Below, in pieces: positions 8,987 through 18,006 of a stretch of DNA of 64,000 bases. How positions within the stretch are numbered: position 1 is the stretch's first letter; each line of letters opens with the position of its first letter. Origin of the DNA: Nocardia sp. BSTN01 (lineage in GTDB: Bacteria > Actinomycetota > Actinomycetes > Mycobacteriales > Mycobacteriaceae); contig NZ_JADKYP010000012.1 in the NCBI RefSeq assembly GCF_015354405.1, positions 1-64,000 of the forward strand, written 5' to 3'. Below the pieces are notes generated by a model, which worked only from the letters and a program-made list of their open reading frames with translations, was not told where the DNA came from and ran no database searches. A program made the position numbers and the translations under genes.

Positions 8987-11164
8987 TCAGCCGTGGGCGA
9001 GGGCGCCGTCGGTGAGGGCGCCGATCGCCGGTCCGAGGGTCTGGGCGTAGCTGACGGTCAGGTGATTGTCGTCGCGGTACACCAGAGTATTGCCGACGAT
9101 GACGGGGCAGCGGCCGGCAGTGCAGAACATCGAGGTGAGATCGGCGTACTCGCCGCCACCGGCCGTGGCCGCGGCCCGCTCGGCCGAGACGCCGGCGTCG
9201 TTCACCCCGGCCGGGCGCGCGGGTGCGCATGCGGTGGCATCGTCGAGGTGTTCGGACAGACAGGTCGGCACCGTGGTGTGGGGATCGGGGATCGGGCCGA
9301 GAACGAGAACCGCCGAACCGATCGCGCGCAGCTCGGAAACGAGGCGGGCCAGGCTGTCGACCCAGGCTCGATCGTAGGAGACGAAGCCGAAATCGGCGCC
9401 GTAGCGTCGGGACATGCCCACCACGATCAACCGCGGGTGCTCGTTGCGCAGCCGGTTGAGCACCTGGCCGCGCCACTGCTCGCATTCGGTGTACTCCCGG
9501 TCCAGGTACGGGCTCGTGATGGGCAGGTCCAGCAGGGGGCAGGTGACCTTGGCCATCGTTTCCAGCCGCCAGTGCCGCGCCTCGGCGATCGGTTCGAGCG
9601 CCGGATTCCACATCGCCGCATGGGAATCGCCCACCAAGGCCACCGTGGTGGACGAGTCCGGATCACCGGAGGCGCATTCGGCCTGGCCGACCTCGCGCCA
9701 CGAGCGGACACAGCCGTTGGTGAACACGTCGGCCTTGTCGCCGGGCGCGTTGTCCAGCGAAGGGGTGAGATTCGATGGAACAGCACGGATGTCGGCCGAA
9801 GCGGCGACCGCGGATTGCGCTTGTGTCATCAGCTGCTGGACCGCCTCGTCTCGAGGGTCGGCGGCGGGTGTGGCCGAGTCGTGGGGTGCGGTGAGGACGA
9901 GGGACGGTGCCGCCACGCCGTGCCCGACCGGGGCGGGGACGAGGGAGAGCAGGACGAGTGCCGCGGTGGTGGCCAGTGCGGTGCAGGCGAAGCCGCAGGC
10001 GAGGCTGCGCGCGGCCGAGTTCCGCAACGGTGCCGCGAAGCGGACCGGATTCTCGATGGTCCACTGAGTGAGCAGAGCAAGCCCGCCGGCCATCATGAGC
10101 GCACCGATGGCGCCGACTCGCCCGAGCGGATGGCCCAGCATATGCGGTGCCAGCAGCAACACCGGCCAATGCCACAGGTACCAGGTGTAGGACACGCCTC
10201 CGATCGCCCGTACCGGACCGCGGGTCAGCAGCTGGCCGACCCCGAAACGTGGTCCGGCACAACTGGATACGATCATCAGAGCGGTGCCCGCGACGGGAAT
10301 CAAGGCCGCGCTGCCGGGATACGGTGTCCTGCCGTCGAAGTGGGTGCAAGCAACGACGACCATAACCAAACCGATCCATCCGGCCGGCGCGGCCACCGAG
10401 TGCGGCAACCGCGACCACACGACAACCGAGAGCGCCACCAGGCCGCCGGCCGCCAACTCCCACGCCCGGGCGGGCAGCGAAAAGAACGCCCACGGCGGCA
10501 GCGTGCCGGTCCAGATCAGTGAGATCGTGAACGAGAGCGCGGCGACGATCGCGAGAATGGTCAGGAAAGGAAGCGGCCCGGCCGATCCGGTGCGGCGGCG
10601 CCGCACGAACCACGCCGACGCGACGATGAGTACCGGCCACACCAGGTAGAACTGTTCCTCCACGCCGAGGGACCAGAAGTGCTCGAACGGCGAAGGCGGC
10701 TCGTTCGCCGCGAGGTAGTCGGTGCCACGCAGGGCGAGCCGATTGTTCCCGACATACAACGCGCTGGCGATCCCGTCGCCGAGGACCTGGCGCGCCTGCA
10801 GCGGCGGCAGCAGCACCGCCGCGCCGATCGCGGTGGCGACCACCACGATGCCCGCCGCGGGCAGCAGCCGGCGCGCGCGTGCGCCGTAGAATCGGGCCAA
10901 CCCGATGGTGCCGCCGGCTCTGATCTCCCGCCACAGGATGCCGGTGATCAGAAATCCGGAAATCACGAAAAAGACGTCCACACCGACAAATCCACCGGTT
11001 ATACCCGGAATTCCCGCATGGAACAGCACGACCGCCACGACAGCGACCGCGCGCAGGCCCTCGATATCGGGTCGAAATCGCTCCCGGGGCTGTGATGCAT
11101 CGTGAACCCGGTCTGCCCGCCGAGTTGCCAACCCGCTTACGGCCGTGTCCGTCATGTGCAGCAT
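8987..11164 (-). CDS. Acyltransferase-3 / SGNH-hydrolase fusion (OafA-like)
   Basis: 725 residues. The N-terminal ~380 residues form a polytopic acyltransferase-3 domain with the hallmark start RPDIEGLRAVAVVAVVLFHA, GGFVGVDVFFVISGFLI, and the PSPFEHFWSLGVEEQFYLVWP signature. The C-terminal ~230 residues form an extracytoplasmic SGNH-like domain (GDSHAAMW block; DDNHLTVSYA near the end supplies Asp/His). Such fusions O-acetylate or O-acylate surface glycans or lipids. The start is 11164 or the second ATG at 11155; neither has a strong ribosome site. Neighbours give no operon partner. Confidence 0.92.
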   Translation of the reverse strand: MLHMTDTAVSGLATRRADRVHDASQPRERFRPDIEGLRAVAVVAVVLFHAGIPGITGGFVGVDVFFVISGFLITGILWREIRAGGTIGLARFYGARARRLLPAAGIVVVATAIGAAVLLPPLQARQVLGDGIASALYVGNNRLALRGTDYLAANEPPSPFEHFWSLGVEEQFYLVWPVLIVASAWFVRRRRTGSAGPLPFLTILAIVAALSFTISLIWTGTLPPWAFFSLPARAWELAAGGLVALSVVVWSRLPHSVAAPAGWIGLVMVVVACTHFDGRTPYPGSAALIPVAGTALMIVSSCAGPRFGVGQLLTRGPVRAIGGVSYTWYLWHWPVLLLAPHMLGHPLGRVGAIGALMMAGGLALLTQWTIENPVRFAAPLRNSAARSLACGFACTALATTAALVLLSLVPAPVGHGVAAPSLVLTAPHDSATPAADPRDEAVQQLMTQAQSAVAASADIRAVPSNLTPSLDNAPGDKADVFTNGCVRSWREVGQAECASGDPDSSTTVALVGDSHAAMWNPALEPIAEARHWRLETMAKVTCPLLDLPITSPYLDREYTECEQWRGQVLNRLRNEHPRLIVVGMSRRYGADFGFVSYDRAWVDSLARLVSELRAIGSAVLVLGPIPDPHTTVPTCLSEHLDDATACAPARPAGVNDAGVSAERAAATAGGGEYADLTSMFCTAGRCPVIVGNTLVYRDDNHLTVSYAQTLGPAIGALTDGALAHG

Positions 11165-11265
11165 TGTGATTGATCGACCCGGTAGTGACGCGACGACGTG
11201 CCGGTTCAGTGGCCGACGAATTCGGCGTGCCGGATGTGCTACTTATGGTGGAATTCGGCGGTTTT

Positions 11266-11517
11266 TCATCGCGGAATTCGCTGGGCGCGGTGAGTATTCT
11301 CGCGAGCGCGCCGATGCTGATGCGAAACGACAACAACTTGATGCCGGTCTTCATAGATCACTGTGCCCTCGCTCACTGCGGGATCGGTGAGATTGCTCTC
11401 GTACCAAGCGTTTTCGCGGCGGCGGAACTGTTCTTGCGCGGCGGTGAGAACACCCGATCGGGACAATCCGTTGACCACGGTGAATGCTCGCTCACTGCCA
11501 TCGGTTCGATACCTCAC
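11266..11517 (-). CDS. Hypothetical 83-residue protein, coupled to esterase
   Basis: Short open frame whose GTG start overlaps the stop of the esterase gene (GTGA), the arrangement of truly coupled genes in this window. Hydrophilic, with no signal peptide or membrane segment; a central Val-rich strand is followed by a basic tail. Codon use is only moderately G/C-biased at third positions, so a fortuitous frame is possible. No recognisable family. Confidence 0.35.
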   Translation of the reverse strand: MRYRTDGSERAFTVVNGLSRSGVLTAAQEQFRRRENAWYESNLTDPAVSEGTVIYEDRHQVVVVSHQHRRARENTHRAQRIPR

Positions 11518-12575
11518 TGGTCGGTGGTGTAGGGCTCGCCTAATCGCGCCCGGACGGCATCAGCGATGTCTTCGGTGGCGGCGCGTGCGTTGGGATCCAC
11601 GAGCAGGGTGGCGAATCCGTGCGGCAGGTTGTCGTAGCGTTCGAGCGATACCGGTACGGCGAGGTCGTCGAGTCGATGGGCCAGGGCTTCGCCCTGATCA
11701 CGCAGGACATCCATTCCGGCGGTGACGATGTGCGTGTCGGGCATGCGGCTCAGATTCGGCGCGCGCAGCACGCACACTCGTGGGTCGGCGGCGGTGTGCG
11801 GGTCGGGGACGTACCAGGTCAGGGCTCGTTCGACGCAGCCGCGATCCAAGGGCACAGCGAACAGGTCGCTGGATCGGTAGCCAGCCATGCTCGTGTCGAC
11901 CACCGGATACAGCAACACAGCCAGAGCCGGTCGATATCGAGAGTCCGCACCGAGATGCAGGGCGACCGCCGCTGCCAGGTTGCCGCCGGCGCTGTCGCCG
12001 CCGATCGCGATCCGGGTGCCATCGACACTCCAGTCCGGTGCGTGATCGACAGCGAATCGGTACGCCGCGAGGACATCGTCGAATGCCGCGGGGAACGGAT
12101 GTTCGGGCGCGAGCCGGTAGTCGACCGACAGCACTGTGACGCGGCCGCGCGTGGCCAGGAGTCGGGCGGGCGCGTCGAAACCGGCGGCGCTGCCCAGATG
12201 CCAGCCGCCGCCGTGCGCGTAAACCAGTAGGCCGCATGGTCGCTGCAGTTCAGTGGGTTCATACAGTCGTGCGCTGAGCGGGCCGGCTGGACTGCTCATC
12301 CGGATGGTGGTGACAGCGACATCGGTGTGGTCGATGCCGCCGGCGATGCGTGTCAGGGCATCGAAGCGGGCTCGAGTGGCCGGTGACGGGGGCCGTCGGG
12401 CGAGTAGTTCGCGCTTTCCGAGTGTGGCCAACACGTGCAGGCGCGGGGAGAGTTGCTGGCCGTCGAGGACGGGGCGTTCGGGTGCCAGCGGCGACCACCA
12501 TGCCGAGGGCATCGACAGGGCACGAGCGCCCGCTGCCTGTATCGCGGTCGTCAGGATCCTGGTGCTGAGGCTCAC
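11514..12575 (-). CDS. Alpha/beta hydrolase, HSL-type lipase/esterase
   Basis: 353 residues of the hormone-sensitive-lipase-like (Lip/AES) family: oxyanion-hole HGGGW, SVDYRLAPEHPFPAAFDD, nucleophile GDSAGGN, acidic residue in TAGMDVLRDQG and His in NLPHGFA. GTG start at 12575 follows AAGGAG. Probably a cytoplasmic carboxylesterase; no clear signal peptide. The next minus-strand gene (another hydrolase) ends 95 bp upstream. Confidence 0.92.
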   Translation of the reverse strand: MSLSTRILTTAIQAAGARALSMPSAWWSPLAPERPVLDGQQLSPRLHVLATLGKRELLARRPPSPATRARFDALTRIAGGIDHTDVAVTTIRMSSPAGPLSARLYEPTELQRPCGLLVYAHGGGWHLGSAAGFDAPARLLATRGRVTVLSVDYRLAPEHPFPAAFDDVLAAYRFAVDHAPDWSVDGTRIAIGGDSAGGNLAAAVALHLGADSRYRPALAVLLYPVVDTSMAGYRSSDLFAVPLDRGCVERALTWYVPDPHTAADPRVCVLRAPNLSRMPDTHIVTAGMDVLRDQGEALAHRLDDLAVPVSLERYDNLPHGFATLLVDPNARAATEDIADAVRARLGEPYTTDQ

Positions 12576-12669
12576 GGCGCTCCTTGCTTGCTTACCGACG
12601 CCACATCGAGACAGCTCATCGAGTTCTGACAGGGTCGGCGTACCTGGCGGTGGTTCGAGTTCGTCCGAC

Positions 12670-13911
12670 TCAGCCTGAACGTAGCGGCTTCTGTTCGCGC
12701 TCGCCGCGCAGCCAGCGGGACAACGCTTCGTAGACTGCCTCGTGGTTGAGCAGCGTGAAATGATTCGCCCCGGGCAGGTGCATGCCGTTGTCGTCGTCGA
12801 AACCGATGCGCCGGGCGCGATTTCGGCCCGAACCGCTCGTGGTCAGCACCAGACCGTCTCCGATGACGCGGCCCAGGGGATGGTGCGGGCTGCGAGTGAT
12901 GGTCGCGGTGACGAAATAATGATCGGCGCCCTCGAGGAGGGGGATTTCGCGAATCGCTCGGCGGCGCAAGGCGTCCGCGTCCACACCGTCCCAGTCCTGA
13001 TCGACCAGTGAACCTTGACGCAGATCGCGGATGCCCGCACTGCGGCGGCGGAGCAGTCGTCCGAACGGGCGGGTCTCCGGGACGCGGACCAGCGCCGCGG
13101 AGAGGTAATGGACGAATTGCTCGAGCGGCGCACCCAGATGAGGTGACCCGAGGCAGACCATCTGGCGCACCCGGCGTATCCAGGACCGTCCCTCCTCGGC
13201 GGCGTCGAAACAGGCGCCACGGGCGATGAGCCCACCCATCGAATGGCCGACCAGCGACAACTGTTCGATCTCGACCGGCCAGTGCTCGACGAGGCGCTGT
13301 AACAGATCGTCCAGTCGCCGGGCGTTCTCGGAGATGTGCAGACCGCTGTTGTATCGCACCTGAAGGGATGTGCAGCCGAGATCGGCCTCGAGTCGTTCGG
13401 CATAGGTCGGTCTGCCGCCGAGACGCCACGCGTGTTCGGTTTCCGCCAGACCGTGCAGGAAGATCACGACCCGACCGCTCGGGTTCGTGATGTGCTTCGC
13501 GACCTGTTCCGGCGCCACCGGTTCGCCGTCGAACCGAAATGCCATGGGGGAAGCGAGAATCGGCCGCTGCTGGGCGAGAGTGTCACCGATCAAGCCCTGC
13601 AGGGCAGCGAGGAGGCCCGACCCGAAAACCGTACGCGACGGGGCGGATACTCCGGAGAGCGTCGCGGCGTGTTCGGCCAGCACGCCCGCCGAGACCGCGG
13701 AATCGCTGACGATCCGGTACACGCTGTCGGCGATGGTGTCGTGTACCACCTGCACCGGCAGAGCGGCCGGTCCGGCCCCTCTCCGTACGGCCGCGAAAAC
13801 GTGATCGGAGATGGCGCGGTGCACCGTGGCGACCCCGTCGACAGCACCGCCGAGTTCGTCGCCCGCCAACCGGGCGAGTGCCTCGATCTCCGACTGCTGC
13901 CGATCGCTCAC
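12670..13911 (-). CDS. PGAP1-like alpha/beta hydrolase (lipase-like)
   Basis: 413 residues. The N-terminal ~130 residues are helical and unrecognised; then a hydrolase core with FLHGLAETEHAW (oxyanion region), GHSMGG nucleophile elbow and late GANHFTLLNH (His). The family acts on lipids or acts as GPI-inositol-deacylase-like esterase; substrate unknown. GTG at 13911 (reading MSDRQQSEIEAL) is preferred: the open frame extends 139 codons further but becomes low-complexity Arg/Ser and enters the leader of the divergent MerR gene. Confidence 0.85.
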   Translation of the reverse strand: MSDRQQSEIEALARLAGDELGGAVDGVATVHRAISDHVFAAVRRGAGPAALPVQVVHDTIADSVYRIVSDSAVSAGVLAEHAATLSGVSAPSRTVFGSGLLAALQGLIGDTLAQQRPILASPMAFRFDGEPVAPEQVAKHITNPSGRVVIFLHGLAETEHAWRLGGRPTYAERLEADLGCTSLQVRYNSGLHISENARRLDDLLQRLVEHWPVEIEQLSLVGHSMGGLIARGACFDAAEEGRSWIRRVRQMVCLGSPHLGAPLEQFVHYLSAALVRVPETRPFGRLLRRRSAGIRDLRQGSLVDQDWDGVDADALRRRAIREIPLLEGADHYFVTATITRSPHHPLGRVIGDGLVLTTSGSGRNRARRIGFDDDNGMHLPGANHFTLLNHEAVYEALSRWLRGEREQKPLRSG

Positions 13912-14305
13912 GCTTTCAGAGTACGACCGTGCACTGAAATCTGCGCGACGTCCACGGGCTTTCGTTGTGCACCGCTGCGACGGACCGAAAAAATCTGTAG
14001 TGGCGACGGTAGACATTCGCCGATGGATGCGGTAGCTTCTGTCTTGTAGGTAGTGAAGAAAGTATCCAGATGGCACGGGAGATGACGAACTGCCCGTGAG
14101 AGGAAAACGGCGGGCGCGGCTGCGGGACCGGCAAGTACGTCGGTCTCGTCGCCCGCCGGGCAAGAGATGAAGTGGAACGGAAGTTGAAGTAACCCGTGAG
14201 GAGAAGGGAGGAGTTGCCCGTCGGGTCACTCGGAAGCATGTCTGTTCCGTGTGATCGCCGGCGTTTCGGTTACATGTCGGAAGACGCAAGTACATTCCCC
14301 CTTTC
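13912..14305. other. Divergent intergenic region
   Basis: About 390 bp between the lipase-like gene and the MerR leader hairpin. No credible coding frame. It is somewhat richer in A/T than the flanks and should hold both promoters. Confidence 0.4.
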
Positions 14306-14337
14306 AGCGCCCCGGTGCCGGACGGCACCGGGGCGCT
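14306..14337 (+). promoter_or_regulatory. Perfect 14-bp hairpin in MerR leader
   Basis: Arms AGCGCCCCGGTGCC (14306-14319) and its exact complement (14324-14337), loop GGAC. It ends 9 bases before the GGAGG ribosome site of the MerR gene and lies inside a 30-codon upstream frame. It could be the terminator of an upstream transcript or an attenuator/translation-control hairpin; the position close to the ribosome site favours a leader role. Confidence 0.6.
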
Positions 14338-14358
14338 TCGGCGTATGGAGGCCGCACG

Positions 14359-14682
14359 ATTTCTGAATCACCCACCGCGAACGAGAAGTTCGACGACGAC
14401 GACTACCCCGCCTACACGATGGGCCGGGCCGCGGACATGCTCGGCACTACCCAAGCGTTCCTGCGTAGCCTGGACGAGGCGAAACTGATCACCCCGCAAC
14501 GCTCCGCCGGCGGGCACCGCCGCTACTCGCGCTACCAGCTGCGTATCGCCGCCCGCGCCCGCGAACTCGTCGATCAAGGCACTCCCCTCGAAGCGGCGTG
14601 CCGGATCATCATTCTCGAAGACCAGCTCGCCGAAGCTCGCGATCTCAACGCCAAACTCACGCGGCAGGACCGGCCCAGCTGA
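14359..14682 (+). CDS. MerR-family regulator (HspR/BldC-like), ATT start
   Basis: 107 residues: winged-helix MerR domain (YTMGRAADMLGTTQAFLRS, LITPQRSAGGHRRYSRYQL) followed by a coiled helix (AACRIIILEDQLAEARDLN). It lacks a long effector domain. There is no ATG, GTG or TTG upstream of the domain in this frame near a ribosome site. GGAGG (14347-14351) sits 7 bases before ATT at 14359, giving MSESPTANEK. An internal ATG within the helix-turn-helix would destroy the domain, so ATT is the best start. Confidence 0.8.
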   Translation: MSESPTANEKFDDDDYPAYTMGRAADMLGTTQAFLRSLDEAKLITPQRSAGGHRRYSRYQLRIAARARELVDQGTPLEAACRIIILEDQLAEARDLNAKLTRQDRPS

Positions 14683-14689
14683 CTCTCTG

Positions 14690-15090
14690 TTTCTGCCGCG
14701 ACGATCGGGCGACCGCGCCGGCTGCTCACGAGGTCAGGGCTGTTGCAGGCTCGGCCGCCGCCGCGGCGGGTGGACTGGCGGTCCTGGCCCTCGCCGACGA
14801 ACGAGGCGGGCCCCGCGCGCCGCGCCTTGATCCTCGGTGCCGCAACGGAATTGGCTGCCGGTGAGGTGATGAGCCGCCGGATGGGATTGTCGGCGGAGCC
14901 GCTGCACCAGGGGACCGCGGGCCGATTGATGAACGCCGCCGAAGCATTGTCGGCTTTCGGCATCGTGGCCGGGGGAGTGTGGGGCCGGCGTTCGAGGGCA
15001 GCCGCGATTCTCGGCGGCCCCGCTGCGGTGGCAGGTTCGGCGTGCACCCGGTTTCGGGATCTTCCACGCCGGTGTCGCATCCGCCCTGTG
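14690..15090 (+). pseudogene. NrfD/PsrC-type membrane subunit remnant
   Basis: The C-terminal third of a polysulfide-reductase/NrfD-like integral membrane subunit is recognisable but spread over three frames: AVAGSAAAAAGGLAVLAL (about 14720-14790), then ALILGAATELAAGEVMSRRM to AGSACTRF (about 14815-15058), then RFGIFHAGVASAL (about 15045-15085). The N-terminal two thirds and any partner FeS or molybdopterin subunits are absent. At least two frameshifts plus 5' truncation make it a dead gene. Confidence 0.6.
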
Positions 15091-15162
15091 CGAATGTGAC
15101 GGTTTGCTTACCGGTGGCGCCGCGTCCCCGCCTCGGGCACCGACGGTGGCCAGAATCTCGGT

Positions 15163-16227
15163 ATGCGGATTCTGCTGACCGGCGCGGCCGGGTTTATCGG
15201 ATCTCATGTGTGGCGGGCGCTGACCGACGCGGGGCACGAGGTGGTGGCGGTCGATGCGATGCTCAGCGCGGCGCACGGCCTACGAGCTCGGCCGCCGCAG
15301 GGCGTGCATCGCGTCGATGTGCGCGATCAGGACGCGCTCGACCGTGTGCTGCCGGGAATCGATGTGGTGTGCCATCAGGCCGCGGTGGTGGGCGCGGGGG
15401 TGACTGTTCAAGATGCCCCCGCTTACGCCAGTCACAACGATCTGGGAACGGCGGTGCTGCTGGCCGCGATGGACCGGGCCGGTTGCCGCCGGTTGGTGCT
15501 GGCGTCGTCGATGGTGGTGTACGGCGAAGGACGTTATCGCACAGCCGATTCCGTGGCGGTGACACCGTTGCCGCGCCGGCGCGCAGACCTCGAGCGCGGC
15601 GTATTCGACCATCGCCATCCCGACACCGGTGCGCCACTGCAGTGGGCGCCGATATCCGAGGATGCGGCATCGGACCCGCGCAGCCTGTATGCCGCCAGCA
15701 AGCTCGCGCAGGAAAATTATGCGGCGGCGTGGGCCACGGCCACCGGCTCGACGGTGACCGCGCTGCGCTATCACAACGTCTATGGCCCCGAGATGCCCAG
15801 GGACACACCGTATTCCGGTGTGGCGGCGATCTTCCGGTCGGCGCTCGAGGCGGGTTCGTCGCCGCGCGTTTTCGAGGACGGCGCACAGATGCGCGACTTC
15901 GTGCACGTCACCGATATCGCCGAGGCCAATCTGCGGGCCGTGGAACAGCCGTTGGACCGGTTCACGGCGCTCAATATCGCGTCGGGACATCCGATCAGCA
16001 TCGGCGCGGTGGCCGCGATCCTGGCTCGCGCGCAGGACGGGCCCGAGCCGGTGGTGACCGGCGAGTTCCGTCCCGGCGATGTGCGCCATATCGTCGCGGG
16101 GCCGGATCGGGCACGCGAACTGCTGGGATTCACCGCGGCGATCGATCCGATCAGCGGTCTCACCGACTTCGCCACCGCTCCGTTGCGAGCCGCCGCAGGC
16201 GCGGGGGCGCCGCAGTGGCAGCGCTGA
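15163..16227 (+). CDS. NAD-dependent epimerase/dehydratase (extended SDR)
   Basis: 354 residues. Glycine motif TGAAGFIGSH at residue 6, SSMVVYGEG strand, and catalytic YAASKLAQE (Tyr-x3-Lys). It matches nucleoside-diphosphate-sugar 4-epimerase or dehydratase enzymes acting on UDP/GDP-sugars. An unusual ~45-residue insert (about 125-170) separates the SSM strand from the catalytic Tyr. The glycosyltransferases and membrane protein nearby suggest a cell-surface glycan role. The neighbouring kinase gene converges on it with a 14 bp gap. Confidence 0.9.
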   Translation: MRILLTGAAGFIGSHVWRALTDAGHEVVAVDAMLSAAHGLRARPPQGVHRVDVRDQDALDRVLPGIDVVCHQAAVVGAGVTVQDAPAYASHNDLGTAVLLAAMDRAGCRRLVLASSMVVYGEGRYRTADSVAVTPLPRRRADLERGVFDHRHPDTGAPLQWAPISEDAASDPRSLYAASKLAQENYAAAWATATGSTVTALRYHNVYGPEMPRDTPYSGVAAIFRSALEAGSSPRVFEDGAQMRDFVHVTDIAEANLRAVEQPLDRFTALNIASGHPISIGAVAAILARAQDGPEPVVTGEFRPGDVRHIVAGPDRARELLGFTAAIDPISGLTDFATAPLRAAAGAGAPQWQR

Positions 16228-16241
16228 CGAACGGTCGACGG

Positions 16242-17318
16242 TCAGGACGGCGAGATCGACAACCCGCGGTCGTGAGCAGGCCGCGACACCGCGGCAGGGT
16301 CGGCGCCGTCGAGCAGCGGTAACCGAATGTCGAAGCGGGCGCCGTGTTCCCGGTTCGATGCGCGGATCTCGCCGTGATGGACCGACACCAGACCGGCGGC
16401 GATCGCCAGTCCCATACCGCTGCCGCCGCCCTCGGACGCGGGAGAGCGTGCGGCGGTGCCGCGATAGCCGGCCTCGAAGATGCGGGGAAGATCCGCCTCG
16501 GCGATGCCGGGACCGGTGTCGTCGATGCGCACCCACGCGCTGCCGCGGGTGGCATCGGCCGAGATGTCGATATGTCCGCCCGGCGGGGTGTGCGCGATCG
16601 CGTTGGCGACGAGGTTGGTCAGCACGCGGGTCAGCGCCTGATCGCTGCCGGCCACCGTGATCGCCGAATCCGGCTGTCGAACACGCAGTGTCACTCCCGC
16701 GCGCTGGGCGGCCGGTTCGTTGGCGGCTACCACCTCGTCGACGAGTTCGCGCAGATCCAGTGGTTCGACGTGCAGGCGCAAGGCTCCGGCGTTGATCTTC
16801 GACATCTCGAACAGGTCGTCGACCATGCCCGACAATCGCGTGGTCTCGCGCACGACCTGCCTGCCGTAGCGCTCGACATCCCCGGTCTGCGCGACCACGC
16901 CGTCGGCGAGGGCCTCGCCCATCGCCCGGATCCCTGCCAGTGGCGTGCGCAGATCGTGGCTGACCCAGGCCACCAGTTCGCGTCGCGACGCCTCCGCGGC
17001 GCGCTCCCGGTCGAGCATCTGTTTCTCCCAGACCAGCTGCCGCGCCTGCGCCCGGCCTAGGACGACCGCCGCGGGCACGGTCACCGCCGTGACCACGATG
17101 AGGACCACCGACATCTTGGCCAGCGCATCGGAGAACATCAGTCCGCTGACCGCGATGAAGCCGCTGAGGGTGGACAGCGTCGGAATCAACACCAGAATCA
17201 CCATCGACAGTCCGAGGGCCCGATTGCGAAAGGTCCGCAGCAGCATCGCTCCGAGCGCGACGATCGGCACCGATCCGGCCAGCGCCCATCCGATCAGGCC
17301 CGCAACATCATTCGGCAC
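16242..17318 (-). CDS. Sensor histidine kinase
   Basis: 358 residues. About three hydrophobic segments in the first 110 residues with little extracellular loop, then H-box [12 protein letters not shown] (phospho-His), N-box [12 protein letters not shown]1 [11 protein letters not shown] and G2 [13 protein letters not shown] start at 17318 overlaps the end of the response-regulator gene by 11 bp, so the two are co-translated. With no sizeable sensor domain it probably senses a membrane or intracellular cue. Confidence 0.93.
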   Translation of the reverse strand: MPNDVAGLIGWALAGSVPIVALGAMLLRTFRNRALGLSMVILVLIPTLSTLSGFIAVSGLMFSDALAKMSVVLIVVTAVTVPAAVVLGRAQARQLVWEKQMLDRERAAEASRRELVAWVSHDLRTPLAGIRAMGEALADGVVAQTGDVERYGRQVVRETTRLSGMVDDLFEMSKINAGALRLHVEPLDLRELVDEVVAANEPAAQRAGVTLRVRQPDSAITVAGSDQALTRVLTNLVANAIAHTPPGGHIDISADATRGSAWVRIDDTGPGIAEADLPRIFEAGYRGTAARSPASEGGGSGMGLAIAAGLVSVHHGEIRASNREHGARFDIRLPLLDGADPAAVSRPAHDRGLSISPS

Positions 17319-18006
17319 GATCGACTCCCGTTCCGGTACCCCAGGCGTAACCCCGTCCCCACACCGTCTCGATCCGGTGGGTATCGCCGAGTTTGGCACG
17401 CAAGCGTTTGACGTGCACTGTCACCGTCGACTGGTCACCGAAATCCCAGCCCCACACCTGGGCTAGCAGTTCCGTACGGCTGAACACGCGCCGCTGATTG
17501 GCCAGCAGGAAGCACAACAGGTCGAATTCGCGTGCCGTGAGTGATATCGGCCGACCGGCGATATCCGCCGTGCGCGCCGCCGGCCGCAGGCGGATCTCGC
17601 CGCTGCGCAACACGCCTGCCGTCGGCGCCGGTCCGTGGGTGCGGCGCAGCACCGACGCCACCCGAAGCGCCAGTTCCCGCGGGCTGAACGGTTTGGTCAG
17701 GTAGTCGTCGGCGCCCGCTGTCAGTCCGAGCACGCGGTCCTCCTCCTCACCGAGGGCCGTGAGCATGATGATCGGCGTCTCGGGACGCTCGCCCTCACGC
17801 ACCGACCGGCACAACGCGAGGCCGTCGGGCGCGGGCATCATCACATCGAGGACGGCCAGATCGATATCACCGCCGGCCAGGGCGCGTTGCGCCTGCACGC
17901 CGTCGGCGGCCTCGGCGACCTCCATGCCGTCGCGTTCGAGGTAGCGGCGGACCACCTCCCGCACCACGGGGTCGTCATCGGCGATCAGGATGCGCACCGC
18001 GCTCAC
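17308..18006 (-). CDS. OmpR/PhoB-family response regulator
   Basis: 232 residues. Receiver domain: acidic DDD cluster at residues 9-11, phospho-acceptor Asp in LAVLDVMMP, switch Thr in MLTALG, Lys in LTKPFSP. Winged-helix output: [17 protein letters not shown] ... [17 protein letters not shown] start at 18006 overlaps the stop of the membrane-protein gene (GTGA), so membrane protein, regulator and kinase form one minus-strand operon. Confidence 0.95.
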   Translation of the reverse strand: MSAVRILIADDDPVVREVVRRYLERDGMEVAEAADGVQAQRALAGGDIDLAVLDVMMPAPDGLALCRSVREGERPETPIIMLTALGEEEDRVLGLTAGADDYLTKPFSPRELALRVASVLRRTHGPAPTAGVLRSGEIRLRPAARTADIAGRPISLTAREFDLLCFLLANQRRVFSRTELLAQVWGWDFGDQSTVTVHVKRLRAKLGDTHRIETVWGRGYAWGTGTGVDRAE

